A stretch of 64,000 nucleotides of DNA, taken from NCBI RefSeq assembly GCF_002812045.1, contig NZ_NPEG01000004.1:172722-236721 (forward strand), read 5' to 3'. Source of the stretch: Leptospira haakeii (GTDB taxonomy: Bacteria; Spirochaetota; Leptospiria; Leptospirales; Leptospiraceae). Positions 40,243 to 51,181 of this stretch are shown one piece after another; position 1 is the first letter of the stretch; every line of letters starts with the position of its first letter. The position numbers were made by a program, and so were the translations under genes. Below the pieces are notes generated by a model, which saw only the letters and a program-made list of their open reading frames with translations, searched no databases and had not been told where the DNA came from.

Positions 40243-41808
40243 TTATCTTGTCGCTTTTTCTAATTCTGCCGTTTCAGCAGTCGCTTCCGGTTCTTTTTTA
40301 TCCTTTAAAATGAAGAAGATCACAAAAGCCAAAGCAATAGAGATCCCCACACCCAAGAAAGAAACAAAATGTAAAGAATCAGTGAATGCACCTTGGGCAG
40401 TACTAAGCAGAATCTGCCTGCTCGGTTCCGGAAGTTCTTTTGCTATAGCTACTGCAGAAGCTAAAGTATTATGAGAACTTTGCAATTGCTCAGGAGTAAG
40501 TCCTGGAAGTTCAATCGAATTGATCCTGGATTTGAAAATCGCAACACCTATACTTCCAAGTACTGCGATTCCTAGAACCCCACCAAATTCAGCCGCAGTT
40601 TCTGAAATAGAGGCCGCAGCTCCCGCTCTTTCTGGCGGCGCAGAACCAACGATGATATCCGTTCCTAAGATCACAACTGCGCAGATCCCGAAAGACATGA
40701 TAAGAGATCCTGCGATAATCATCCAGATCCCGTTTTCGGTATTGATCAGAGTGTATAAATACATACCGATCGCGAGCAACACAAGTCCGCTTAACATTAC
40801 ATATAATGGACGCATAATACGAACAATCATATGGATCGTAAGAGATCCTATAATATTACCTAATGCTCCAGGAAGAGTCCAAAGCCCAGCTTCCAAGGGA
40901 GAAAGTCCTAAGACCAATTGTAAGTATTGGGAAATAAATAAGAAAGCTCCCAAACCTACGAAGATGGTCATAGTATTTCCGACGACTGCAGCAGTGAATG
41001 CGGGAAGTTTGAATAACTCAAGATCTATCATTGGATCTTGTAAAGTGGTTTGCCTTTTAATAAAGACCGCTCCGATCGCTAAACCTGTTACGATGGTAAG
41101 AATCGGGACTGTTCCCCAGCCATTCTCCGCGATCTGCTTCAAACCATAGATGATAGAAAGAACCGATATTAAGGATAGGATCGCACTTGGGATATCCATT
41201 TTGCCAGCATTAGGATCTTTGAATTCAGGAAGAAGTTTAGGCCCAACGATTAGAAGAAGAATCATAACCGGAACACTCATCAAGAAAACGGAACCCCACC
41301 AGAAATATTCCAATAGAACCCCACCCGCAAGAGGACCGATCGCTCCACCTAAAGAGAAACTCATTCCCCAAATACCGATTGCGAAAGTTCTTTCTTCCGG
41401 ATCCAGAAACATATTACGGATTAATGATAGGGTAGAAGGAGCCAAAGTTGCCGCCGTGATCCCTAAGATTGCACGAGTTAGGATCAAAATTTCGGAACTA
41501 GGAGAAAATGCTGCAAGAACGGATGCAACTCCGAACGATGCTGCTCCATATAGAAGAAGTTTTCGACGACCTATTCTATCTCCTAGATTTCCCATGATCA
41601 CTAAGAAACCGGCGACTAAGAAGCCGTAGATATCCATGATCCATAATTGTTGAGAAGGGGTTGGGTTCAGATCCGCGGACAATTGAGGGGCCGCTAGATA
41701 AAGAACCGTTAAATCCATTGCGTATAGCAAACAAGGAAGTGCGATTACGGCTAAGCCTATCCATTCCTTTTTAGTTGCTTTGGTTTTGTTTTCTATCTTT
41801 TCAGACAT
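40243..41808 (-). CDS. MFS drug:proton antiporter, DHA2 family (EmrB/QacA-like)
   Basis: A 521-residue transporter with about 14 membrane helices, the length and topology of DHA2 exporters. Motifs include MDLTVLYLAAPQLSADL in helix 1, GNLGDRIGRRKLL (motif A) between helices 2 and 3, and GPLAGGVLLEYFWWGSVF (motif C region). It probably expels a hydrophobic or cationic compound. It lies 53 bases downstream of arsR and is likely under its control, with three ligand-binding-fold proteins after it. Confidence 0.92.
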   Translation of the reverse strand: MSEKIENKTKATKKEWIGLAVIALPCLLYAMDLTVLYLAAPQLSADLNPTPSQQLWIMDIYGFLVAGFLVIMGNLGDRIGRRKLLLYGAASFGVASVLAAFSPSSEILILTRAILGITAATLAPSTLSLIRNMFLDPEERTFAIGIWGMSFSLGGAIGPLAGGVLLEYFWWGSVFLMSVPVMILLLIVGPKLLPEFKDPNAGKMDIPSAILSLISVLSIIYGLKQIAENGWGTVPILTIVTGLAIGAVFIKRQTTLQDPMIDLELFKLPAFTAAVVGNTMTIFVGLGAFLFISQYLQLVLGLSPLEAGLWTLPGALGNIIGSLTIHMIVRIMRPLYVMLSGLVLLAIGMYLYTLINTENGIWMIIAGSLIMSFGICAVVILGTDIIVGSAPPERAGAAASISETAAEFGGVLGIAVLGSIGVAIFKSRINSIELPGLTPEQLQSSHNTLASAVAIAKELPEPSRQILLSTAQGAFTDSLHFVSFLGVGISIALAFVIFFILKDKKEPEATAETAELEKATR

Positions 41809-41861
41809 TTAAAGTCCCTTATTTTATATATTTATAATATTTCTCTTTCTATAACAAAAGG

Positions 41862-42236
41862 TTACGTTTGTGTGTCCGGACCTTCCGGATTTTTGTTTTT
41901 AGCTTGGAGTTGTTGCAGATACGCATCCAAACGATCCAAACTTTCTTCCCAGAAATGTTTGTAATGATCGAGCCAACCTGACGCTTCCTTTAGGCCGTCC
42001 GGTCGGATCTTACAAGGTCTCCATTGGGCCTCTTTACTTCTTTCAATCAGCCCGGCCTTTTCCAAAACCTTAAGGTGTTTGGAAATTCCAGGCAGACTCA
42101 TATTAAAAGGCTCCGCAAGTTCCTTAACGGTTGCTTCTCCCGAGACCAGATAGAGAAGGATCTCCCTCCTCGTTGGGTCCGCCAAGGCAGAGAATGTATT
42201 ATTAAGCCGCTCAGATTCTGTGCTATATTTAACCAT
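41862..42236 (-). CDS. ArsR-family transcriptional regulator
   Basis: A 124-residue winged-helix repressor: LNNTFSALADPTRREILLYL, the recognition region EPFNMSLPGISKHLKVLEKA and a C-terminal dimer helix FWEESLDRLDAYLQQLQ. It has no Cys pair of the metal-sensing type, so it belongs to the non-metal group commonly coupled to AHSA1 genes. Two adjacent 16-bp palindromes overlap its start codon and the upstream bases, implying autoregulation. It leads the minus-strand cluster arsR-MFS-SRPBCC x3. Confidence 0.93.
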   Translation of the reverse strand: MVKYSTESERLNNTFSALADPTRREILLYLVSGEATVKELAEPFNMSLPGISKHLKVLEKAGLIERSKEAQWRPCKIRPDGLKEASGWLDHYKHFWEESLDRLDAYLQQLQAKNKNPEGPDTQT

Positions 42237-42260
42237 TTAGTTAATTTACCATTTGGTAAA
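42229..42260. promoter_or_regulatory. Tandem palindromic operator at the arsR start
   Basis: Two contiguous 16-mers, TTAACCATTTAGTTAA (42229-42244) and TTTACCATTTGGTAAA (42245-42260), are each near-perfect or perfect palindromes and share 12 of 16 bases. The first covers the arsR ATG. Position and repetition suggest the ArsR binding site. Confidence 0.72.
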
Positions 42261-42358
42261 ATACGGCAGCTTTAATCGCCAGTCAAGCCCAATATACGCA
42301 AAAAATGGAAAAAATCTGGTATCAGAGGACTGGTCTGGGGTTTGGAAAGTGCAAGAGG

Positions 42359-42389
42359 GGGTTCGCACAAAGGCACGGAGATCACAGAG
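42359..42389 (+). repeat. Dispersed intergenic repeat, single arm (copy 4)
   Basis: GGGTTCGCACAAAGGCACGG followed by AGATCACAGAG matches the left arms at 4263 and 16271. No matching right arm is found in the next 200 bases. The remaining 472-base gap between arsR and fliY holds the operator and a 47-codon open stretch (42419-42562) with no start or family. Confidence 0.65.
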
Positions 42390-42708
42390 TGGATAAATTT
42401 CTACAAGCGAAAGCTTAGATTCTGAAAACGGAATGGCGTGCAGTATTCACGCTATTTTGCAAAAGGCTTGTAGGCATCGATATCCATGGAAATGCCTCTC
42501 AATATGTCGATCTTTCTTCTTTTCAAATCGAAACATTGGAACCTTTAGGACCTCTTCCTTAAAATATACTTGTTTTTGCATCTAAAGTCGGATCTTATCA
42601 AGTAGTTCCCGGCCTTTTTCCCACCGATTTTCTGAGCAAGAAAAAAAAGGGTCGACAAATTTCTTTTTATTATGTCTCCTAATCCAAAACTAAGAGAGAG
42701 TGCCCAAT

Positions 42709-43782
42709 ATGGGTGAAGGATCCCTTTCCCAGGAAGAAATAGACGCCCTTTTAGCGGGTGCAAACGATTCATTTGATCCAGGCAGCAGCATGGCTGCCGG
42801 AGGCGGCTCCAAAGAAGCTGCCGGTCTTTCTCCGGTAGACAGGGACCTTCTGTCTGATTTTCTTTCTCATTGTTTTATGACTGCAGGGAATACCTTAGCG
42901 GCCATTCTTTCTAAAACTTCTAATTTCATGAATCCTACCTCCGAGGCAAAATCCCGGAAGGATGTGGAAGCAGAACTTAAGTCCAACACGTTTTTATTAT
43001 ATTCTACCTATTCGGGAAATCTGAATGGAAGAGTTGTTCTTGCGATGGGCGCAGATAATGCAGCTCGTATTGCTAACATGATGATGGGCGGTTTCGATTC
43101 GGGCGGTCTCGACGAAGGCCAACTCCAAACACTAAGAGATAGTTTGACTCCCATCATGGGAGCTCTTCAGTCTCAGATCGCTGCTAAGACCGGCGGTGGG
43201 GTGAATGGTTCTCCAGCAGAAACTAGACATGTAACTTCTCCTGCTGCTTTGGTACTTCCAGAAGGTGATCCGCTGGTGCGGACCTTCTTCAACTTAGCAA
43301 TAGAAGGACTTCCTTCCTTTAGAGTTCAGTTCCTTCTTTCTTTATCTATGGCGAATGATATTCTCTCTCTTTCCAAAAGGTCTGGAGGAGGAGGGGGAGG
43401 CGATTATGGTGGCGGTGGCTACCAAGGCGGAATGGGCGGCGGCGGAATTTCCCAAGTAGGAATGAAAGGTGTCTCCTTTCCGAATCTTGCTACCGCAAGC
43501 GGCGCTCAAGGAACTCCGAATCTAAACCTTCTCATGGACGTTCAAATGTCTGTGACCGTGGAACTCGGAAGAACTAAGATGTATATTAAAGATATCTTAG
43601 GTTTGGGTGAAGGTTCCATCATCGAGTTGGACAAGTTGGCAGGTGAGCCTGTGGACCTTTTGGTGAATGGTAAGTTGATTGCGAAGGGAGAGGTCGTGGT
43701 CATCGACGAAAACTTCGGTGTACGTGTAACGGATATCGTAAGTCCGGCCGATAGGATCAAGCCGGAGTCGGGAGGCGGATGA
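42709..43782 (+). CDS. fliY: Flagellar motor switch protein FliY/FliN
   Basis: Part of the cytoplasmic switch (C-ring) that sets flagellar rotation. The 357-residue protein has an N-terminal FliM-like motif [13 protein letters not shown], a CheC/FliY-like middle region (about 40-220), a Gly-rich linker (about 228-250) and a C-terminal SpoA/FliN domain ([36 protein letters not shown]). The positions where CheC-type phosphatases carry Glu and Asn read LLSDFLS and DSLTPIMG, so phosphatase activity is unlikely. The ATG at 42709 has AGAGAG upstream; a GTG three codons earlier is less likely. It is the first gene of the large plus-strand flagellar operon and overlaps fliO by four bases. Confidence 0.92.
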   Translation: MGEGSLSQEEIDALLAGANDSFDPGSSMAAGGGSKEAAGLSPVDRDLLSDFLSHCFMTAGNTLAAILSKTSNFMNPTSEAKSRKDVEAELKSNTFLLYSTYSGNLNGRVVLAMGADNAARIANMMMGGFDSGGLDEGQLQTLRDSLTPIMGALQSQIAAKTGGGVNGSPAETRHVTSPAALVLPEGDPLVRTFFNLAIEGLPSFRVQFLLSLSMANDILSLSKRSGGGGGGDYGGGGYQGGMGGGGISQVGMKGVSFPNLATASGAQGTPNLNLLMDVQMSVTVELGRTKMYIKDILGLGEGSIIELDKLAGEPVDLLVNGKLIAKGEVVVIDENFGVRVTDIVSPADRIKPESGGG

Positions 43783-44567
43783 GCCGAATTTTTCAAAAGA
43801 TCCATTCGTTTTTTTCAGGATTCGGCTCCCTCGCTTTGGCGTTCGGAGTCTTTTGTATTTTATCGGGTATTGCCGGAGGATTATATTCCCAAGGTTCCGA
43901 AAGAGAACAAATGGACGAAGTTCTCAAGAGAGAATTGGGCACTTCTGATAAAAAGGCCCCGGAATCTTCTGCAACTTCTGCGCCTAAACAAGAAGAGAAG
44001 AAGGAAACGACTGCTGAGTCAGTCCCGAATCCAGTGGAAGAAAGATATAAGCCTGTTTCGGATGGGCCGAGTCTTGCAGGGATCTTATTTAGGATCGTCC
44101 TTGTATTAGGAATTCTTTGTGGAGCCGCGTATTGGGTTTTAAGGACTCTCGCAAAATCTAGAGAAGGTTCTCTTCCTGTTAGAGGAGAAATGAATCTTCT
44201 CGGAAGTTTGAATCTTGGTACGAATAAACAGCTTCAGATTGTAGAAGTGACTGGACAAATTTTCGTGCTGGGTGTGGCGGATAACGGTATTAATTTAATT
44301 TCCGAGATTACTGATACGGAGACTAAGGCAAGGCTCCAGAGAATGAGAGACGAATTCAAACCTCCTGAAGGTGGTTTTTTGGTCACCGCTCTGGAACAAT
44401 TAAAAGATTTGAATATTCGTCTGACCGGAAAATCGGAAGATGAAGAACAAACACTTCGACAGACTCCTGGTGAAAGAAAAGAGAAGCAGAGAAAACTCAA
44501 AGAGAAGTTAGACGAAATTAAGAAGGAAAGGAATAATCTGGAGAACGGATTATTCGATTTGAACTAG
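43779..44567 (+). CDS. fliO: Flagellar export protein FliO (FliZ)
   Basis: FliO helps assemble the FliP ring of the flagellar export gate. The 262-residue protein has an N-terminal hydrophobic helix, an acidic/Ser-rich periplasmic stretch, a membrane helix ([20 protein letters not shown]) and the FliO core with [24 protein letters not shown] and [17 protein letters not shown] charged coiled coil (about 225-255, [20 protein letters not shown]) ends the protein. The start ATGA overlaps the fliY stop, indicating translational coupling. Confidence 0.9.
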   Translation: MSRIFQKIHSFFSGFGSLALAFGVFCILSGIAGGLYSQGSEREQMDEVLKRELGTSDKKAPESSATSAPKQEEKKETTAESVPNPVEERYKPVSDGPSLAGILFRIVLVLGILCGAAYWVLRTLAKSREGSLPVRGEMNLLGSLNLGTNKQLQIVEVTGQIFVLGVADNGINLISEITDTETKARLQRMRDEFKPPEGGFLVTALEQLKDLNIRLTGKSEDEEQTLRQTPGERKEKQRKLKEKLDEIKKERNNLENGLFDLN

Positions 44568-44575
44568 GGGGAAAA

Positions 44576-45418
44576 GTGGGAGAGGGGTTCGCTAAAAAGG
44601 CTGGGAAAAAGTTTTCTGAGGGTATGAGACATAATAGAGTTATGTGGAAGATACTTTCAGGAGTTCTTCTTTTTGCTGTTTTGATCATTGCGATCCCTGA
44701 AGATACTTTTGCTCAAGCAAATGCGCCTAGGATTCCTATCCCAAATCTGAATATCAATGTGAACGAGGCAAAAGGTCCTAGAGAGACAAGCCTTTCTTTG
44801 ATGATCTTGTTCCTAGTGACAATTCTTTCTTTGGCTCCTGCCATTGTGATGTCCCTGACTTCTTTCACTAAGATAGTAATCGTTTTAGATTTTGTGAGAA
44901 GGGCACTTTCTATCCAAAACCTTCCGCCTAACCAGGTAATGGTGGGGCTTGCGTTATTTATGACTTTTTTCATCATGGCGCCCACCTTGAATATAGTGTA
45001 CGAGAAAGGTTTAAATCCGTACATGGAAGGTAAGATAGACACAAACGAATTTTTTGATAAGTCCATGATACCTCTTCGGGAATTTATGATGAGGCAGATC
45101 GGAACGAGTGGAGCCAAGGATGTGGCTCTATTCTTAAAGATCGGAAAAGTAGAGAATGTGGAATCATTCGATGATGTTCCGAATTACGTTCTTATCCCTG
45201 CGTTCATGCTTTCAGAGATAAAGAAAGCCTTTTGGATCGGGATCATCATTTTTATTCCATTTATTGTAGTGGATCTTGTAGTCGCTTCCGCACTTCTCTC
45301 CATGGGTCTGAATATGCTTCCTCCAGTGATGGTGAGTTTGCCGTTTAAATTGATCTTATTTGTTCTTGTGGATGGTTGGAATTTAATCGTCTACGAGCTC
45401 GTAAGGAGTTATAAATGA
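44576..45418 (+). CDS. fliP: Flagellar export gate protein FliP
   Basis: FliP forms the core of the export gate with FliQ and FliR. The 280-residue protein has a cleavable-type N-terminal helix ([20 protein letters not shown]) and the conserved [63 protein letters not shown]. The start is GTG with AGGGGG just upstream, after a nine-base gap from fliO. It overlaps fliQ by four bases (ATGA). Confidence 0.96.
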   Translation: MGEGFAKKAGKKFSEGMRHNRVMWKILSGVLLFAVLIIAIPEDTFAQANAPRIPIPNLNINVNEAKGPRETSLSLMILFLVTILSLAPAIVMSLTSFTKIVIVLDFVRRALSIQNLPPNQVMVGLALFMTFFIMAPTLNIVYEKGLNPYMEGKIDTNEFFDKSMIPLREFMMRQIGTSGAKDVALFLKIGKVENVESFDDVPNYVLIPAFMLSEIKKAFWIGIIIFIPFIVVDLVVASALLSMGLNMLPPVMVSLPFKLILFVLVDGWNLIVYELVRSYK

Positions 45419-45678
45419 CGGAAGTAGATGCAATCACTCTGATCAGGGACGCGCTGTTTGTGACTCTTAAACTTTCTTCTCCCATTTTGCTGACTGCAAT
45501 GGTAGTAGGATTGATCATCGGTATTTTACAAACCACAACTTCTATCCAAGAGCCTACGATCGCTTTTGTTCCTAAGTTATTATCTATTTTTGCAGTGATC
45601 GTGATCTTTGCTGGCTGGATGCTCCAGACAATGACAGATTATACCAGGGATCTTTTCCTGATGATAGAGAAGTTTTAG
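45415..45678 (+). CDS. fliQ: Flagellar export gate protein FliQ
   Basis: An 87-residue protein with two membrane helices. Family features are [43 protein letters not shown] and [15 protein letters not shown]. It packs around FliP in the export gate. The ATGA start overlaps the fliP stop. Confidence 0.96.
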   Translation: MTEVDAITLIRDALFVTLKLSSPILLTAMVVGLIIGILQTTTSIQEPTIAFVPKLLSIFAVIVIFAGWMLQTMTDYTRDLFLMIEKF

Positions 45679-45687
45679 ATTAGAAAA

Positions 45688-46467
45688 ATGGAATACTTTA
45701 TTGGAAATTTCCAAGTGTTTCTTCTGATCCTGGCAAGGATCGTGGGGCTTCTATCTGTGGCTCCTGTGTTCTCGTTTGCCTCCATTACTTTTCCGCAAAG
45801 GATGACTCTTGGTTTTCTAATCGCAGTAATTTTATTTCCGGTAAGTGCATCCTTTGTTCCTCCAATCCCAGGTAATATGGCCGATTATGGTTTAGTCGTG
45901 ATGGCCGAGGTTCTCATTGGTATTCTGATGGGATTTTTGGTGAGTTTGGTATTCTCCTCATTCCAAATGGCGGGAGAATTTTTTAACGTCCAACTTGGTT
46001 TCGGTTATGCCGAGATTTTGGACCCAATCTCTCAAACAAGTCTTCCCGTGATCAGTACTCTTAAGAATATGTTGGGTATGCTTCTGTTCTTATCCTTGGG
46101 AGCTTATCGTTTTCTATTCGAAAGTTTGGTATATTCTTTTGAGAAGGTGCAAGTTTTGAAACTTGTGCCAGAGATACAAGACGGACTTTACAAAGCGATG
46201 GAAGAGGCGATCGGGGCTATGTTCCTAGTCGCTTTTAAAATTTCTCTGCCGATCCTCGGGGTTTTATTTTTAGTCACTGTTTCCGAAGCATTAATGGGAA
46301 AAGCAGCCCCTCAGTTGAATATTCTGCAACTTAGCTTTCCAATTAAGATCGCAATTGGCCTTGTGGTCATGATCTTGATTGTTCCATTCCTGATCACTCA
46401 GATGGACAATGCTTTCCAACTTTCCTTCGAGAAAATGAACTTAATGCTGAAAGGCTGGCCAAACTAA
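45688..46467 (+). CDS. fliR: Flagellar export gate protein FliR
   Basis: A 259-residue membrane protein with about six helices. Features are [56 protein letters not shown] and [14 protein letters not shown]. FliR completes the FliP-FliQ-FliR channel. Its stop shares a base with the flhB ATG (TAATG). Confidence 0.96.
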   Translation: MEYFIGNFQVFLLILARIVGLLSVAPVFSFASITFPQRMTLGFLIAVILFPVSASFVPPIPGNMADYGLVVMAEVLIGILMGFLVSLVFSSFQMAGEFFNVQLGFGYAEILDPISQTSLPVISTLKNMLGMLLFLSLGAYRFLFESLVYSFEKVQVLKLVPEIQDGLYKAMEEAIGAMFLVAFKISLPILGVLFLVTVSEALMGKAAPQLNILQLSFPIKIAIGLVVMILIVPFLITQMDNAFQLSFEKMNLMLKGWPN

Positions 46468-47693
46468 TGGGCATCTTTTCTAAAACTGCAATGTTGGAGT
46501 TCCTACACGCAATACGAATTATCCGTTTGGAGCGCATATTGGAATTCCAACATGCGGTACCAGCGAAAGTTGTACCTGCTCCAGTGATAACTCCTTTCCG
46601 AATCGACCTGCAATTATTCGCAGCAGAGGACGAGGGACGTACACAACCAGCCAGCGAAAGAAGAAGAAGGGAAGAAAGAGAAAAAGGAAATGTTCCTAAA
46701 AGCCCCGAAGTTGCTTCTGCGATCGTTCTATTAGCAGGTATTGTTTTAATGTATCTCATGGGAGAATATTTTTTCATGAGATCCTATTATCTTTTGAGAA
46801 AATATTTTTTCGGAATACGTTCTGCGAATGTGATTAGCTCCGAGGCAATAAGTGAACTTCTGAATAATGCTCTCGTGGATATTACTCAGTTACTTCTTCC
46901 TTTGATGGGAATTACGGTAGTTGCTGCAATCGTTGGTAACGTTGTTCAAACTGGATTTCTATTCGCACCTCGTGCATTGGCTTTCAATTTCGGAAGGATA
47001 CGCCCTAATTTCAAAAAGGTACTTCCGAATCGCCAAACATTATTCAGTTTAGGAAAATCCTTAGTCAAAGTAGCTGCAATTGCTTGGGTTTCTTATTTTG
47101 TAATAGAGAAGGATTTTTTCAAGATACTGATGCTCGGGAATATGGGCCTTGAAGAATCAGTAGCATTAATCACCTATACAGCATTCAAAATTTTTATAGT
47201 AGTGGGGATTCTACTTCTTGCGATCAGCGTCGGGGATTACTTCTTCCAAAGATATGAATATGAAGAAGCACTCAAAATGACTCCTTCCGAATCTAAAAGA
47301 GAAATGAAGGAACAGGATGGAGACCCTTCTTTACAGGCCAGAAGAAGACAAATGGCAAGGGACCAGATAAAAAAGAGCAAGATGCTGGCAGAAGTTCCCA
47401 AGGCAGATGTGATCATTACAAACCCGACTCACTTTGCAGTGGCATTAGAGTATAAGCCCAACAAACACAGGGCACCCGTTGTGATCGCAAAGGGTGTAGA
47501 TGATTTCGCATTACGTATTATCCGGGTGGCTAAGGCGAATGATATCGCTACAGTAGAAGACCGCCCAATGGCAAGAACACTTTATGACGAGGTGGAAATT
47601 GGACAGGAAGTTCCTGCTAAGTTTTATACCGCACTCAGTGTGATCTTTACGAAACTCGAATCTTTCCGGAAAGCGTTCCGAAACGCTTCTTAA
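46467..47693 (+). CDS. flhB: Flagellar export switch protein FlhB with N-terminal extension
   Basis: FlhB controls substrate switching in flagellar export. The 408-residue protein has the normal start of the family core at [20 protein letters not shown], four membrane helices, and the cytoplasmic autocleavage motif NPTH (residues 319-322 in [15 protein letters not shown]). About 48 residues precede the core, which FlhB proteins usually lack. This stretch contains a duplicated peptide, MLEFLHA and ILEFQHA, encoded by two inverted palindromic repeats. The ATG is coupled to fliR by TAATG; no better downstream start with a ribosome site exists. Confidence 0.95.
   Translation: MGIFSKTAMLEFLHAIRIIRLERILEFQHAVPAKVVPAPVITPFRIDLQLFAAEDEGRTQPASERRRREEREKGNVPKSPEVASAIVLLAGIVLMYLMGEYFFMRSYYLLRKYFFGIRSANVISSEAISELLNNALVDITQLLLPLMGITVVAAIVGNVVQTGFLFAPRALAFNFGRIRPNFKKVLPNRQTLFSLGKSLVKVAAIAWVSYFVIEKDFFKILMLGNMGLEESVALITYTAFKIFIVVGILLLAISVGDYFFQRYEYEEALKMTPSESKREMKEQDGDPSLQARRRQMARDQIKKSKMLAEVPKADVIITNPTHFAVALEYKPNKHRAPVVIAKGVDDFALRIIRVAKANDIATVEDRPMARTLYDEVEIGQEVPAKFYTALSVIFTKLESFRKAFRNAS
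46491..46552. repeat. Inverted pair of palindromic repeats inside flhB
   Basis: TGTTGGAGTTCCTACA (46492-46507) and ATTGGAATTCCAACAT (46537-46552) are each palindromic and are inverted copies of one another including the flanking CACGC/GCGCA bases. A third copy, TGTTGGAACTCCAACA, is at 52599-52614. The pair is translated in frame. Confidence 0.7.
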
Positions 47694-47708
47694 ACCTAGG
47701 AGAATATT

Positions 47709-49826
47709 ATGGATAAGAAATGGTACACACAATCCGACTTCATCCTGGGTGCGGGAGCAGTTGCTATCGTTGGGATGCTTGTTGTTCCTTTACCCGGATT
47801 CATATTAGATATCCTGATACTATTCAGCTTGGCTTTAAGTTTACTCATCGTTATGACTTCTTTGTCTATTAAGGAACCGTCTGAGTTTTCTGTTTTTCCT
47901 AGCTTACTGCTTATAACAACGATCTATCGATTGGCGCTAAACGTTTCTACTACGAGACAAATTTTGTCAAAAGGTCCTGGGGTAAATAGTGCGATCATAG
48001 ATGCATTTGGTTCATTCATAGTAGGAAGTGAATCCGGTTTAAGTAAATACGTAGTTGGATTTATTATCTTCATAATCTTAGTGCTCGTACAGGTTCTCGT
48101 GATCACTAAAGGTGCGACCCGTATCTCCGAAGTTGCTGCAAGGTTCACGTTGGACGCATTGCCAGGTAAACAAATGGCAATCGATATGGAACTTTCTACT
48201 GGAAATATAAACGAGGCAGAAGCTCGTAAAAGAAGAAAGAAGATAGAAGCGGAAGTGGACTTCTACGGTTCCATGGATGGAGCGAGTAAGTTCGTCCAAG
48301 GGGACGTAAGAGCGGGATTGATCATCACTGCGATCAATTTGATCGGAGGAGTTGTCATCGGTGCAAGTATCCGTGGTGAATCATTCGTAGCCGCAGTCGA
48401 AACTTACGGAAAGTTCACAATTGGTGATGGGCTTGTTTCCCAGATCCCGGCACTTCTTACCACTGTTGCTACAGGTATCATTGTTACTCGTTCCGGTTCT
48501 GAATCGGATCTTGCAAAACAATTCAAGACACAGTTATTTGCAAACTCTAAAGTATTATATGTAGTCGCGGCCTCTATGGGGTTAGGCGCATTTATTCCAG
48601 GTTTACCATTTATTCCGATGGTGCTTCTCTCGGGAGGACTTGCTTATCTTGCATACTCTCTTGAAAGAACAGTCCAAGAACAGCTCGAGGTTTTGGAGAA
48701 GAAGGAAAAAGAAGCGGTTGGAGATCGCAAACCTAGAGATTATTACGACGAACTTAGGATCGAACCGATCGAAATCGAATTCGGTTATCATTTGGTGCCA
48801 TTAGTAGACGCTTCTCAGGGTGGAACATTGATGGACCAAATTTCAAACTTAAGAGGAAAGTTTGCTCGTGAAAGCGGGATAGTTATCCCTCCAATCCGTA
48901 TATTAGATAATTTGGAAATTCCTCCGGATCAATTTACAATTAAGATCAATGGAGTTGAAGTTGGTTCCAGCACAATCCGTCCTGAAAAACTGATGGCCAT
49001 GCCTTCTGCAGAAAGCCAGGATCTTTCTTCTATCGAAGGAGAATCTTTTATGGAACCTGCTTATGGAAGAACTGCAAAATGGATCTCTGCGGATTCGAAA
49101 GGAGATGCGGAGTCAAAAGGTTTTATCGTAGTAGACTCTTCTACAGTTATCATCACATATTTAAGAGAATTACTTGCGACTCATGCTTCCAGTTTGTTAG
49201 GAAGAGAAGAAGTCAAAAAACTTCTGGATCATTACAGGTCTCAATACCCAACGCTTATCCAAGAGTTGGAAGCCGACAAGCCTGGGAATTTGGGAATGCT
49301 CCAACAAGTTCTTCAAAATCTTCTCAGAGAAGGTTTGGGGATCCGCAACCTTGTTCCAATTTTGGAAACAGTCGCAAACAAAATGGGCAAGTATCCGAAT
49401 CCTTATGTTCTTACGGAATTTGTAAGACAATCTATCTCCAATACGATCGTAAAAGATTATATGGTAGATGGAAAACTCCAGGTCATAGTGGTGGAAGGCC
49501 GGGTGCTCGATAGATTGAACAAATCACTTGCTCAGGATCGTTTAGAAGGAAGAGATATTTTGGTCCTTCCTCCGGATTTCCAAAGAAGACTTTTAGAATC
49601 AGTAGCGGATATGAATCGTAGGGTCCAAGAAGGAAGAGGGTTCCCGATCTATGTGGTGAATAGAGAAGTAAGAATGCCTTTCGCGTATTTCTTAGCGAAA
49701 GAATTCCCACCTAGGAACTTTGCAGTTCTCGCATTAGAAGAAGTGCATTCTTCCGTTCCGACAGTGATCGCAGGTGAACTCAGAATAGCTCAGGCCCAGG
49801 CGGCGGAACCCGCAGAAGTGGTTTAG
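47709..49826 (+). CDS. flhA: Flagellar export gate protein FlhA
   Basis: FlhA is the large export gate subunit that receives substrates and uses the proton gradient. The 705-residue protein has eight membrane helices in its first 330 residues. It carries the FHIPEP-type region ([21 protein letters not shown]), the charged loop [19 protein letters not shown] and [21 protein letters not shown]. The cytoplasmic domain includes [20 protein letters not shown] and the ending [23 protein letters not shown] precedes the ATG, 15 bases after flhB. Confidence 0.97.
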   Translation: MDKKWYTQSDFILGAGAVAIVGMLVVPLPGFILDILILFSLALSLLIVMTSLSIKEPSEFSVFPSLLLITTIYRLALNVSTTRQILSKGPGVNSAIIDAFGSFIVGSESGLSKYVVGFIIFIILVLVQVLVITKGATRISEVAARFTLDALPGKQMAIDMELSTGNINEAEARKRRKKIEAEVDFYGSMDGASKFVQGDVRAGLIITAINLIGGVVIGASIRGESFVAAVETYGKFTIGDGLVSQIPALLTTVATGIIVTRSGSESDLAKQFKTQLFANSKVLYVVAASMGLGAFIPGLPFIPMVLLSGGLAYLAYSLERTVQEQLEVLEKKEKEAVGDRKPRDYYDELRIEPIEIEFGYHLVPLVDASQGGTLMDQISNLRGKFARESGIVIPPIRILDNLEIPPDQFTIKINGVEVGSSTIRPEKLMAMPSAESQDLSSIEGESFMEPAYGRTAKWISADSKGDAESKGFIVVDSSTVIITYLRELLATHASSLLGREEVKKLLDHYRSQYPTLIQELEADKPGNLGMLQQVLQNLLREGLGIRNLVPILETVANKMGKYPNPYVLTEFVRQSISNTIVKDYMVDGKLQVIVVEGRVLDRLNKSLAQDRLEGRDILVLPPDFQRRLLESVADMNRRVQEGRGFPIYVVNREVRMPFAYFLAKEFPPRNFAVLALEEVHSSVPTVIAGELRIAQAQAAEPAEVV

Positions 49827-49865
49827 TAAAACGTAATATTGTAATCGAAAAAACAGGAGGATAAC

Positions 49866-51140
49866 ATGGATTTCGCAAAGATTAGGGGCAAGGATCTACA
49901 GGATTGCCTAATGCAGATGAAGATGAAATACGGCCCGGAAGCCCATGTCATCGAACATAGAATTCTTACCGAGGGTGGTGTATTCGGAACAGGACTCATG
50001 GCTCGTAAGGTCGTGGAGATCCAAGTTGGAATCCCAGAAAAGGCAAGTTCCAGAGAGAAGGTGGAGAAAAAACTCCAAGATCTAAAAGAACTACTCAAAC
50101 AAAAGTCCACCCTTGGCTCTGAAAAAAGAAGAAATCTGGAAGAATTGCCTAGCTGGGAAGAAAGAACTTCTCGCCCAAGAGTTTCTTCTTTACCAAAAGA
50201 ACTGATAGAAGTCACTTCTGAAGAAATAGAATCCGAAGAAAATTTGGGACTTTCTTTTTCAAAAGAATTCGAGCCTAAAATTTCCAGACAGGTCCGCAAA
50301 GAGCAGGATTCTAATATCCTTAAAATGAGGGATAAGCTCGTTAAAGAAGGGATGAGCGAGGCATATGCGGAAGAAATTATTTCCCAAGCAGAGCAAAGAC
50401 TTTCTCCTTTGGATCGTTCTCGTACCGTTTCAGTTCAGGAGAAAATTGTAGAAGTTCTTTCCGAAAGAGTGCAGGTAGAGCCGGATATTTTTAAGGGAAC
50501 CAGAAGAGGACAAAGAAAAGTAGTCTTCTTTGTGGGGCCTACGGGCAGTGGAAAAACTACTAGCATTGCAAAACTAGCCGCTAAGTACCATCTTCATATG
50601 GGAAAATCGGTATCATTGTATACAACTGACAACTACAGGATCGCTGCAATCGAGCAGTTAAAACGCTACGCTGATACCATGGAAATGCCTTTTTATGCGG
50701 TAAAAGATCTGAAACGTTTTCAGGAGACTCTGGCAAGAGACGGATCCGAGCTGATCTTAATAGATACTGCGGGTTATAGCCATCGTAATGTGGACCAGCT
50801 TAGCAAAATGTATGGATACCTTTCCGCTTTCGGAGAAAGGGACAACGTTGAAAATATCCTTGTATTATCCGCCACATCTTCGTATCATCACACCCACTCC
50901 GTAATGAAAGCCTACGAGCCCCTTGGTTTCCGTAGAATTTTATTAACTAAACTGGACGAAGCGGAATTTTTGGGTGGATTTCTGGAACTAGCCGATACAC
51001 TTAATAAGGGTTTTACCCATTTAAGTGTTGGCCAAGAAGTTCCCTTCGATATGATCCCAGCGGAAAAACACCAACTCGCTGAATGCGCAGTAAATCCGGA
51101 AAAACTCATCGAGATCCGTGGAGAAGTATTCTCCGCTTAA
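49866..51140 (+). CDS. flhF: Flagellar GTPase FlhF
   Basis: FlhF is an SRP-like GTPase that sets where flagella form. The 424-residue protein has a basic N-terminal region, then the NG domain: [19 protein letters not shown] (P-loop at about 224-231), [31 protein letters not shown] and [20 protein letters not shown] precedes the ATG. It is followed by flhG, its usual regulator partner, after 41 bases. Confidence 0.96.
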   Translation: MDFAKIRGKDLQDCLMQMKMKYGPEAHVIEHRILTEGGVFGTGLMARKVVEIQVGIPEKASSREKVEKKLQDLKELLKQKSTLGSEKRRNLEELPSWEERTSRPRVSSLPKELIEVTSEEIESEENLGLSFSKEFEPKISRQVRKEQDSNILKMRDKLVKEGMSEAYAEEIISQAEQRLSPLDRSRTVSVQEKIVEVLSERVQVEPDIFKGTRRGQRKVVFFVGPTGSGKTTSIAKLAAKYHLHMGKSVSLYTTDNYRIAAIEQLKRYADTMEMPFYAVKDLKRFQETLARDGSELILIDTAGYSHRNVDQLSKMYGYLSAFGERDNVENILVLSATSSYHHTHSVMKAYEPLGFRRILLTKLDEAEFLGGFLELADTLNKGFTHLSVGQEVPFDMIPAEKHQLAECAVNPEKLIEIRGEVFSA

Positions 51141-51181
51141 GGTTTCGGTAGAAAACCTAAGTCCCAGAGAAAGAGGTTAGG

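Noticed and set aside
41150..41629. Long plus-strand open frame opposite the MFS exporter
   Set aside because: It is antisense to a clear transporter gene; its Pro/Arg-rich composition is that of a shadow frame.
42419..42562. 47-codon open stretch before fliY (GIDIHGNASQYVDL)
   Set aside because: It reads protein-like but has no start codon with a ribosome site and no recognised family; at most a gene remnant.
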